Shown here one piece after another: positions 46,123 to 54,229 of a DNA stretch of 64,000 nt. The notes beneath the pieces were generated by a model. That model saw only the letters and a program-made list of their open reading frames with translations. It was not told where the DNA came from and made no database searches. The DNA comes from G963664935 sp963664935 (GTDB taxonomy: Bacteria > Pseudomonadota > Gammaproteobacteria > Methylococcales > G963664935), in assembly GCA_963664935.2 (NCBI GenBank), contig CAXXSE010000006.1, forward strand, positions 868,001-932,000, read 5' to 3'. The position numbers were made by a program, and so were the translations under genes. Position 1 is the first letter of the stretch, and every line of letters begins with the position of its first letter.

Positions 46123-49100
46123 GCTCTTTTTTACGTTCTGTTTGGCCGTCTCCTAATTGTATGATACCTTCAATCATTCGATCTAACTCGGCTTCTATCT
46201 TTTCTTCAAAATCGCTTTGCATCGCATAAACATCGGTAAATTCCGCGAAGGCCCAGCGCCCATACTGACCATGGTTATTCACACCCGGCACCCAGTAGAC
46301 TTCCATCGTGGTCTTCTTCTCTTTCGCATCCTCTCGCCGGTAACCCTTGATCTCGACAATTAGGTGCAGCGGGTCGTCGGTGCCGTGGCCATCATCGATG
46401 TTAACGATGAAATCAGGGATGTATTTGCGTTTCTCGGAACCGTAGCGGTATGGTACTTCAAGTCCGAGGTTGTGGTTCTTAACGTAGGCCTTCACCTTCG
46501 GGTGCGATTCAACTACGCGGCAAAACTCGCCTTCCCAGTCACTATCGAGGATTGCCCAGTTGATATGGCAACGCTTGGCATCAGTTTCCCAACGCTCGGT
46601 CTTCGAGGTATTGAAGTTGACATGGGCGGTGGAGCCAACGGGATTATAAGGATCAAGCATCGCTTTTATGGGACGCTCGCCAATGAGCGAACGAGTGATA
46701 CCGGCGGTAATGCGTTCGCAGGCCATGTCGCTCAACTCCTGGTACATGAGTTGGGCGGGATAGGTGCCGCCCTTACAAATTAGGCAATTTTTCAACCATT
46801 GCTTAGTTATCCTTCGCAATTGGCTATACAAAAAAAGCTTTGGTTCGTCTCCAGGGTCTCTCCATTTCGTAAAAATTAGTCTCGTCGCAACTTCATATAC
46901 GAGTGTAGACGGACGCATATCCTCTAAATGCTTCAGGTTGAGATCAACGTCCTTACCGATGATTCCGGCATTCTTCGTGATCGAAGGACCAACCAAGTCT
47001 GGTGTCAATTCCAGCACGGAGTCGTCATTGAACTCGGCGGTCAGGCGTTCCTCTGGCAGTTCAACCCGATACCCCGCCACTCGTGGGAAGCGGATTTCGA
47101 GGGCATCGCGATCAGGGCGAATAGCTTTGACCTGGATGGTCTGGCGAGGTGGTTGCGGAGGCGCAACTACCGGCTTGGCCGTGAAGTCAAAGGGTATCCC
47201 CAACACATAGGCATATTCGACGTTGAATAGCCCTTCTTCATTGAGATCGTAGGATTGGCGGCGCAAGGCACGACCAATCACCTGTTCGCAGAGAAGCTGC
47301 GTGCCGAAAGCTCGTACGCCCAACACATGGGTGACGGTATTGGCGTCCCAGCCTTCGGTGAGCATGGAAACCGAGACGACGCAGCGAATGGAACCACCCA
47401 GTCGTCCCTCCTTGCCGACGGTATTCATGACCTCTCGAAGCAGGTCTTGTTCCGTTATGTTTTCAGCCTGGCGGAGGTCGCCCGTGCGTTCGACGATTTC
47501 GCGACGGAATCGGTCGATCTCATCAGCTGCCATATCATGGAACTTCTTGTCCAGCGCATCGCCGGATTCGAGCTGCTCACTGTCGATCAACAGGGTGCGT
47601 GGCCGGGCAATCTGGTTGCCGTGTTCGTCGAAGTTTCGGAAAAGCGGCAAGCGCCCATTTTCAAGGGTTGTTGATCCGTCATCATTTTCCCGGTGAAAGC
47701 CCGAGATGAAGTCGTACACCAATTTGGAGGTTGAGGTGTTGTTACAAACCACAATGAAGCAAGGTGGCGCACGAACCCCAGCTTCTTCCCACAGTCGGTA
47801 CGTCTTCGCATAGTGTCCATAGAGTGCTTGTAGCGCGGTTTGCAGTTCGACGGGCAGGCTGAGGGGATCGAGAGTTTTTGCCTTACCCCGTCCCTTCTTG
47901 GGCATACGGGTACGAATATGTTCCCAAAGGTTGCGGAATTTGGGCATTTCTCCGCCGGGAATATTGTCGGCTACCGGCACACGCGGCAGTTTGACGATAC
48001 CACATTCGATGGCATCCATAAGCGAAAAATCATTCATCGTCCACGGGAACAAGGTACCCCCCATAGCCGGAACCACGTAGGAAGAATGGCGTAGCCGACA
48101 GGTCGATAACACGGATCACACCGAGTTTACGATTGACTACTTCAATGCCAGATATCCAAAGCCGGGCGGCTTCATTATTTTTCTCCGCCTCTTTTTTGTC
48201 ATCGCCCTTTAGATCGACTTCGGCATCATGGTCAGGTTTTTCACGGTAACAGTGGTGAGCCTCGTCGTTGAATACCATGATGTTCTTCATGCCCATCAAA
48301 TCGGGTATCACCCGTTGGAGCATCTGCCCTTCGGTTTCCAGGGTATTGAGTGCTTCACCGCGACCCTGGAGTAGTGAACGTCCACCCTTTGAGAGTCCCA
48401 TTCGCTCGCGAAGCTTAAAGGCATGGTAAATCAAGTACCACCCGCATAGCGGGTGGTTTGAGGAAGCCCCCTTGAAGGGGGCTAAGAGCTTATATTTAGG
48501 TGGAATCCTCAACCCCAAAGAACTAGCATAACTTTCAATAAATAATTCCACATCAAACTGGAAACATATTTTTGAAACTGCTCTGAATATTAATCCCTTA
48601 ATGTTCCATCTATTGTTTTTTCCGATGTTTCAGCGTGATCCAATTCTTCTTATTACCTTGACGGATGACCAAGTGAATTTAACAAATCTTTACGCTGGAA
48701 CGGCAGAGCCTATTTGCATCGCACCGGCAGAGCCGGTGGCTTAATGTAAGGAGTTAGTGATGACGATCTTGGAACGCTCCAGATCGGCCAGCATATCACC
48801 TGGAACCAGTTCGCGGCTCTGGTAATAGCTATCCGGGTCATTGGGCTGGAGCACACGCAGGCGATCCCGGATGGTCAGACCGGGTACAACGATTAGGAAT
48901 CCGCGTGTGAATTTCTTGCTCTGGGGTTTACGAACGGCATTGACTGTTTGCCAGGCTATCAACATGGCCATGACGGTGGTCTTGCCAGCGCCAGTCGCCA
49001 GTTTTAGGGCCAAACGCATAATTTCCGGATTGGCGTCATTATTTGCGTTGGCCAGGTGTTCCAGGAAGCTTTTACCGACTTTTCCAGTGTTCGGAGCAAC

Positions 49101-49523
49101 TTCTGTCAGCCAGATGGCCGTCTCGACAGCTTCTACTTGACATAAGAAGGGTCGGATGCTGCTATAGACATGATGCCGCCAATGTTGGAGCAAACGGGCC
49201 GTTTCAGGCGTGACCCTCCAATCGGTGCTGTTGGGCAAACTTCTCCATTGATTAACATGGCGACGAATCTCATTAATAATGGGAGTAGGGTCATATCGCT
49301 GAGCTTCGGTTGAAAGCCCTATGCCTTCATCGAAAACGATTTGCTCTTGTTCAGCTCCACCTTGACGCCTCCTCGGCTTCGGAATCGGTGTAATAAACTC
49401 CGCGCGTCGGCGATTTTCAATAATCTGCTGTGTGGGTTGGCCGCTGGCGTCAAGTTCCCAGTGCCGACTTGGGTAGTCGTATGGAGAGTTGAGGATGGGG
49501 CGCTCGAAGAATTGATTATTCAT
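46097..49523 (-). pseudogene. res: Type III-like restriction subunit (Res), interrupted by IS200 remnant and a frameshift
   Basis: Starts MNNQFFERPILNSPYDYPSRHWELD. Walker A LATGAGKTTVMAML (about residue 173), then VPGDMLADLERSKIVITN. At this point 324 bp of IS200 are inserted; excising them restores ITN-YHAFKLRERMG exactly. DEAH box VFNDEAHHCYREK, then VIDLSATPFFLRGSGYG, where a run of six Gs (48057-48062) shifts the frame before TLFPWTMNDFS. VSMLTEGWDANTVTHVLG and CEQVIGRALRRQSY are helicase motifs V-VI. The C-terminal nuclease shows YIPDFIVN and LIVEIKGYRRE (PD...ExK). Translocation and cleavage need the whole, so the present gene is inactive. Confidence 0.88.
48429..48752 (-). mobile_element. 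IS200 remnant in res, internally deleted (324 bp)
   Basis: Both ends are retained: TCCTTACATT after the target TAAC (on minus), and CTTGATT at the other end. Hairpins CCACCCGC/GCGGGTGG and GCCCCCTT/AAGGGGGC are kept. Only scraps of tnpA (KYKLLAP..., LGLRIPPKY) survive. Sequence similar but not identical to the complete copy at 18518-19168. Confidence 0.88.
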
Positions 49524-49529
49524 TTTTGA

Positions 49530-49712
49530 TCATCCTCCATGGGCACTATCGCCTCTTACCCATTGATCAACTTCTTCCTTTCTGAATTTCCAAAGACGCC
49601 CGATCTTGTGAGTAGGCATGTCCTTGCGATCGATCCACTTGTATACGGTGTCGCGTTTTACACCAAGATAGACAGCAATTTCGTCTACTGATAGCCAGCG
49701 GTCATCATCCAT
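49530..49712 (-). CDS. Excisionase-type HTH protein heading the restriction operon
   Basis: 60 residues: WLSVDEIAVYLGVKRDTVYKWIDRKDMPTHKIGRLWKFRKEEVDQWV is a complete HTH_17 domain. It ends 6 bp before the res start and is the first gene of the minus-strand operon. Such proteins often precede type I and III restriction genes and may control the operon so that methylase appears first. Confidence 0.8.
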   Translation of the reverse strand: MDDDRWLSVDEIAVYLGVKRDTVYKWIDRKDMPTHKIGRLWKFRKEEVDQWVRGDSAHGG

Positions 49713-50044
49713 ATATCTGGGCCTTGTCTTCTGCCAAGTAGAGCTGATTGAAACAACTTATCTCCGATGTAGCATGCAAACCATGAGATTGGATTGTTGT
49801 CCAATAAAATGGAACAAATTTGGCAATATACTAATAGAATCAACCGGATTAAGCTATGGGCAGGGTGACAACGGCAAAAACTTTAATAATATCGCTCGGA
49901 AGTCCCATGAGTTGGATATCGGCACCACGAATAGGAAACAGGAACGCCCTATTATGTCACCAGTTGAGTTGGTCCAAATGGATTGATATAACACAGTCAA
50001 CAGATAAAGGAAGATGATTTTCTGATACAATCAAACTATGCGAT
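49713..50044. other. Gene-free stretch upstream of the restriction operon
   Basis: Contains the presumed operon promoter (minus strand). A 70-codon frame at 49774-49986 has no ribosome-binding site or family features. Nothing else seen. Confidence 0.4.
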
Positions 50045-50118
50045 GCGAGCATCGTATAATGGTATTACATCGTCTTCCCAAGTCGATTATGCGGGTTCAA
50101 TTCCCGCTGTCCGCTCCA
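50045..50118 (+). tRNA. tRNA-Gly(CCC), possibly degenerate, with encoded CCA
   Basis: 74 bases starting GCGAGCATCGTATAATGG and ending TCCGCTCCA. T-arm GCGGG-TTCAATT-CCCGC is perfect. The anticodon loop is TTCCCAA (anticodon CCC). The acceptor stem has an A-C mismatch at the fourth pair and a G-T pair; the anticodon stem has one T-T mismatch. It lies inside the island and resembles the bacterial glyT (UCC) backbone, so it may be a phage-carried or decaying tRNA. Confidence 0.7.
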
Positions 50119-50303
50119 TCTATCCTTTTATGTAGGGGATTGTCTGTGACAGTAAGTATCCAAATACGACGCATCATCTAATCCACAAAAAACTTGGTGC
50201 GATAATGGTAAGAAGTTGGAGGGATTAACGATAGGATAGTTACAGGAAAATTTACAGGACTCTGTACCCATTATAAACCGTAAGCCCTGGAAAAAATAGT
50301 TCT

Positions 50304-50530
50304 AGTCTTGTCCAATATGAAATGGCCCTGAAGAGGGGGGTAATTTCTAACGTGAAATGGCCCTGAAACCGAGAACAGATCATAAATTGAGGTTAACTTA
50401 CGCTTCAGAAGTGTCAAGGAGATTCCTCCGCTACGCTACAAACTCCTCCTTGACACCTCTTCCGCTCCAGTTAAAAGGTTATTCATGATCTGTTCCCAAT
50501 TTCAGGGCCATTTATAGATTGGAATAGACT
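50304..50530. mobile_element. 227-bp MITE, copy 2
   Basis: Identical to 21787-22013 in all 227 bases by direct reading. Immediately outside are GTTC-T on the left and GTTC on the right, which may be a short target duplication. Confidence 0.9.
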
Positions 50531-50650
50531 GTTCCTGAAAGCCTTAAAAACCGGGGTGTTTAACCCCTATCCTAACCTTCCCAAGCTTGCGACGCGAGTT
50601 CGGTTCTTTGTGTCCGCAATTCATTACACTTCATATATAGGCGTCCTTCC

Positions 50651-51040
50651 ATGACAGAACAAGCATCCAAGTACAACGCATCATCTAATTCCCTTGCAAA
50701 GCTAACCAAGGAAGAACTCATTAAGCTGATAGGTGCCAAGGATCAAGAGTTGGATAAACTCCGGGGAGTAACATTGCTATCAACTGATCCTGATATTGTT
50801 GCGATTAGAACGACTATAACTACATTGGCGCGAAAAAAGAAAGTGAAAAGCTATGAAGTGTTATCTGTTGTAGCAAAAGCACTAAAAGTGAAAGCCGATA
50901 TCCAACCACCCCAACGTTCTCCGGCTAAGTATGCTGATCCAACTAACCCACGTAAAACTTGGTCCGGGAAAGGGGCAAAACCGACATGGCTTAAAGATAT
51001 TCTAGGTAAGGGGAAGAAGCTCGACGAGTTAGCAATCTGA
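50651..51040 (+). CDS. H-NS-family nucleoid protein
   Basis: 129 residues. The C-terminal DNA-binding part KYADPTNPRKTWSGKGAKPTWLKDILGKGKKLDEL carries the H-NS core (tWsGkGakPtW, compare TWTGQGRTP). The N-terminal half is helical (LAKLTKEELIKLIGAKDQELDKL), as needed for oligomerisation, though the segment between is longer than in E. coli. Such proteins coat AT-rich foreign DNA and silence it. It sits at the right border of an AT-rich island, 132 bp from the tRNA attachment site. RBS unclear. Confidence 0.88.
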   Translation: MTEQASKYNASSNSLAKLTKEELIKLIGAKDQELDKLRGVTLLSTDPDIVAIRTTITTLARKKKVKSYEVLSVVAKALKVKADIQPPQRSPAKYADPTNPRKTWSGKGAKPTWLKDILGKGKKLDELAI

Positions 51041-51080
51041 TAACGTTTTTACACAACGTTAAACATTGCTAGCAAATTAC

Positions 51081-51102
51081 TAACATGGACAATAACGTGG
51101 AC
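51081..51102. repeat. 22-bp island-end repeat, right copy
   Basis: Direct repeat of 20088-20109; see that entry. It lies between the H-NS gene and the tRNA. Confidence 0.65.
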
Positions 51103-51171
51103 AACTTCGGGTATTCTTGTAAAATAGTGGCCTATGAATTAATAAAATATCCAGTAAGTCATTGAAATATA

Positions 51172-51247
51172 TGGAGCTGGTGGACAGATTCGAACTGACG
51201 ACCTGCTGATTACAAATCAGCTGCTCTACCAACTGAGCTACACCAGC
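51172..51247 (-). tRNA. tRNA-Thr(TGT), complete; right attachment site
   Basis: 76 bases with encoded CCA. Acceptor GCTGGTG pairs with CACCAGC at the 3' end; D-arm AGCTCAGTTGGTAGAGC; anticodon stem-loop GCTGA-TTTGTAA-TCAGC giving anticodon TGT; T-arm with GTTCGAAT. The part 51174-51221 is repeated at 19918-19965. Integration at the 3' half left this gene whole, as is usual for tyrosine recombinases. Confidence 0.93.
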
Positions 51248-51417
51248 TTAGGGATACGAACTATAAAGAACTTTAAGAAAAATTTAGAAATTTTCAAGTC
51301 CGTGCCGTTTAAGCGGACGGTATCATACTACATCTGAGTGAAATGAATCCAATTGTTTGCGTTAACCGGGCGATTTAGATCCCCGTCAGCTATCTTCCTA
51401 ATTGTGATTTCGTGACT

Positions 51418-51969
51418 TCAAGAACTTGTTTTCCGTGCCGGAGTGAGGTCAGGGCTTCGGGTTAAGGTCAAAGACCAGGAAGATGTCTTTCTATTTCGTT
51501 CGAGCAACGTGCCTTTGTTCTCGTATTGGAAGTTGTTGATCTTGCGAAAAAACTCTGTCCCTCGCATGGTTCCACTTCGGGTTTTGAACGGGGCTAAAAT
51601 GGTATCGTCTACAATCACGAATTGGCCGTCCATCTTTCCTAATGCCGAATGCAATGACACCCAGTAAGTAAAATCCTTCCCTTTTCCAAAGGGCTTGATT
51701 TCGTAACTGTTTTTATATTCTATAGTTCGAAACTTACTTTCGGGTTTCGACGACAAGCCCATCAGGCATTCGATTTGCCAAACTTCCGGTTGAAGAGAAA
51801 TAATAAATTTACCTTTGACGTCAACTATTTCACCATCCTCGTCGCAATACCGCCCATTGGCTTTCCAGACAGCTTCCTTAAACAGAAAAGTGTGTTTTGT
51901 GTTTGACTCTCCAAATGAAGAAAAAAGCTTAGATAAGAAATTTACGTACATCGCGTATCCATTCCTCAA
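51418..51969 (-). CDS. Hypothetical protein
   Basis: Up to 183 residues; MYVNFLSKLFSSFG (codon 7) is an equally good start. Strand-rich middle (GKFIISLQPEVWQIECLMGLS, YWVSLHSALGKMDGQFVIVDDTILAPF). The last 25 residues (RKTSSWSLTLTRSPDLTPARKTSS) look out of character and may follow a frameshift. Unrecognised. Lies between the tRNA and gltX on the strand of gltX. Confidence 0.45.
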   Translation of the reverse strand: MRNGYAMYVNFLSKLFSSFGESNTKHTFLFKEAVWKANGRYCDEDGEIVDVKGKFIISLQPEVWQIECLMGLSSKPESKFRTIEYKNSYEIKPFGKGKDFTYWVSLHSALGKMDGQFVIVDDTILAPFKTRSGTMRGTEFFRKINNFQYENKGTLLERNRKTSSWSLTLTRSPDLTPARKTSS

Positions 51970-52011
51970 TGACGATAACCGACGATAGTTCTAGCGGATA
52001 AATTCAAAAAT

Positions 52012-53415
52012 TTAGGATTGGGATTCAATTTTCTTAATCGCCCGGTCAATTCGGATTAAAGTCTTGTCACGGCCAAGTAGGGCGAGCGTAACATCGATTG
52101 ATGGCGATACGGAAGTTCCCGTTACCGCCACTCGGAGTGGTTGCGCGACTTTTCCAAGTTTAAGGTCCAAAGATTCAGCAGTTTCGTTTACCACTTGATG
52201 AAGAGCTTCCGGTTCCCATGATTCAAGATCTTCGAATTTTTTGGCTAACGCCGCAAGCGGAGTAAGGCTGGTAAGCTTCAGGTTTTTTTTCGCGGCTTTT
52301 TCATTGTAGTTTTCAAATTCGCGATAAAAGAATTCGCTGGCATTTGCCATTTCGACCAAAGTTTTACAACGGTTACGTAGAACCTTGACCACTTCGATGA
52401 TATCGGGGCCTTGGGTAGGATCAATTTTCAGCCGGACAAGATGTGGTTTCAGTTGATTCGCCACATGAACCGGATCGCCATTCATAATATAGTGATGGTT
52501 CAGCCACAATAGCTTTTCGGTATTAAAAGTCGACGCCGAAAAGTTAACATCCTTAATATCGAATAACTCAATCATTTCATCCGTCGAAAAAATCTCCTGG
52601 TCCCCATGGGACCAACCTAGCCGCACCAAGTAATTCAGTAACGCTTCGGGGAGGAAGCCGTCCTCCCGATATTGGATGACACTCACCGCACCGTGCCGTT
52701 TCGATAACCGTGATCCATCGGAGCCGAGAATCATCGGCACATGGGCATAATATGGCGGCTCATACCCCATGGCTTCGATCAAATTAATCTGCCTCGGAGT
52801 ATTGTTGATATGATCGTCGCCACGAATGACATAGTTGATTTTCATGTCCAGGTCGTCGACGACGACGGTCAAATTGTAGGTTGGCGAACCATCGGACCGG
52901 GCAATAATCAGATCATCCAGCTCGGTATTCTGGAAAGCGATTTCACCTCGAACCAAATCGTTAAAAACCACCTTGCCGTCGTCTGGATTTCGAAAACGGA
53001 TCACTGGATTTATGCCTGTTCGCGGTTCCTTTCGTTTTCGGCAAAGCCCGTTATATCGAGGTTTCTCTTTGCGCGCCATCTGCTCAGCTCGCAATGTATC
53101 CAGCTCATCCTTGGTGCAATAGCAATGATAAGCTTTGCCTTTGTCGAACAAATCTTGAATCACTTCCTTATACCGATCGAACCGTTGAGTCTGATAAAAA
53201 GGGCCTTCATCGTATTCCAGCCCTAGCCAGCTCATACCTTCCAAGATGGCATTCACGGACTCTTGCGACGAACGCTCAAGGTCCGTATCCTCGATGCGCA
53301 ACACAAATTCCCCGCCATTTTTACGGGCATGCAACCAGGACAAAAGCGCCGTGCGCGCGCCGCCGACATGCAAATACCCCGTCGGACTCGGTGCAAATCG
53401 CGTTCGTACAGTCAT
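52012..53415 (-). CDS. gltX: Glutamyl-tRNA synthetase
   Basis: 467 residues, normal for GltX. HIGH-type motif FAPSPTGYLHVGGARTALLSW (residues 7-27), the zinc/connective region CYCTKDELDTLRAEQMARK, and the KMSKS equivalent GSDGSRLSKRHGAVS (about 230). It charges tRNA-Glu. Intact and of chromosomal composition, marking the native DNA to the right of the island. ATG at 53415. Confidence 0.95.
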   Translation of the reverse strand: MTVRTRFAPSPTGYLHVGGARTALLSWLHARKNGGEFVLRIEDTDLERSSQESVNAILEGMSWLGLEYDEGPFYQTQRFDRYKEVIQDLFDKGKAYHCYCTKDELDTLRAEQMARKEKPRYNGLCRKRKEPRTGINPVIRFRNPDDGKVVFNDLVRGEIAFQNTELDDLIIARSDGSPTYNLTVVVDDLDMKINYVIRGDDHINNTPRQINLIEAMGYEPPYYAHVPMILGSDGSRLSKRHGAVSVIQYREDGFLPEALLNYLVRLGWSHGDQEIFSTDEMIELFDIKDVNFSASTFNTEKLLWLNHHYIMNGDPVHVANQLKPHLVRLKIDPTQGPDIIEVVKVLRNRCKTLVEMANASEFFYREFENYNEKAAKKNLKLTSLTPLAALAKKFEDLESWEPEALHQVVNETAESLDLKLGKVAQPLRVAVTGTSVSPSIDVTLALLGRDKTLIRIDRAIKKIESQS

Positions 53416-53611
53416 CTATTTTCTATCTTCCAATTCGTGAAAAAGTTATAGTAACAAATTAGTATCTGAGTTCGGACACAATCTTCTTTTTTTCACTCGC
53501 TTTGAGTTCGGGTAGAATAGCGTCCGGACGTTGTCCCCGTGCCGAACGGTTGAAATATAATATCCGGTACCCCAATTCAACTATTATCAAATGCTTGATC
53601 AAGAGTTCACT

Positions 53612-54229
53612 ATGAAATTCGATTTTTCACAAATTCCAACCACATTGGATATACTCCATGTGACGCTACTCGGTATTATTTTTGTACTGGTCATTCTGCT
53701 ATTGACCTTGTTATCGGCTATTGTGCTGAGGTTGCTGAGAAAACCGAAACCGGTAGAACAAACAAAAGCGATTGAAGCGGTTGAGGAAAAACCAACCGTC
53801 CAGCCGGTTAAACAACAACCTGTACCCGAACCTGTCATCCTAAAAGAAGCCACCCCCGATGCCGCTTTACAATTATTAGGGTTGTTTCAACAAGAAGCGC
53901 GATTTATAGATTTTATCGAAGAAGATATCGCCGCCTATTCCGATACCGATATCGGTGCGGCCGCAAGAGTGGTTCATGAAGGGTGCCATAAAATTCTGCA
54001 TAATCATTTTGATTTTGAACCTATCCGAGTCGAAGAGGAAAACGCGAGCGTTACACTTCGGAAAGGTTTCGATTCCTCCGCGGTCCGCTTGACCGGCAAT
54101 ATCGTTGGCAAAGCCCCATTCAAGGGAACATTGGTTCACCGAGGCTGGCGGGCGACAAAAGTGAATTTACCAAAGATTGCCGATGGCCATAATGTCAATA
54201 TTCTCGCCAGCGCCGAGGTCGAGTTGTGA
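53612..54229 (+). CDS. DUF2760 membrane-anchored protein
   Basis: 205 residues from ATG 53612 (an upstream ATG at 53591 is in frame). One membrane helix near the N-terminus (LDILHVTLLGIIFVLVILLLTLL...), a charged linker, then the DUF2760 domain (AALQLLGLFQQEARFIDFIEEDI, VVHEGCHKIL, KGFDSSAVRLTGNI, FKGTLVHRGWRA). The gene always precedes Hsp70-like genes in the clusters I know, and its stop overlaps the next start (GTGA). It may anchor the Hsp70 pair at the membrane; inference. Confidence 0.85.
   Translation: MKFDFSQIPTTLDILHVTLLGIIFVLVILLLTLLSAIVLRLLRKPKPVEQTKAIEAVEEKPTVQPVKQQPVPEPVILKEATPDAALQLLGLFQQEARFIDFIEEDIAAYSDTDIGAAARVVHEGCHKILHNHFDFEPIRVEEENASVTLRKGFDSSAVRLTGNIVGKAPFKGTLVHRGWRATKVNLPKIADGHNVNILASAEVEL

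Noticed and set aside
48741..49523. Short stand-alone ATPase of 260 residues
   Set aside because: It ends inside the IS200 remnant; removing the remnant joins it to the rest of res.
49774..49986. 70-codon frame upstream of the restriction operon
   Set aside because: No RBS, no motif; likely chance.
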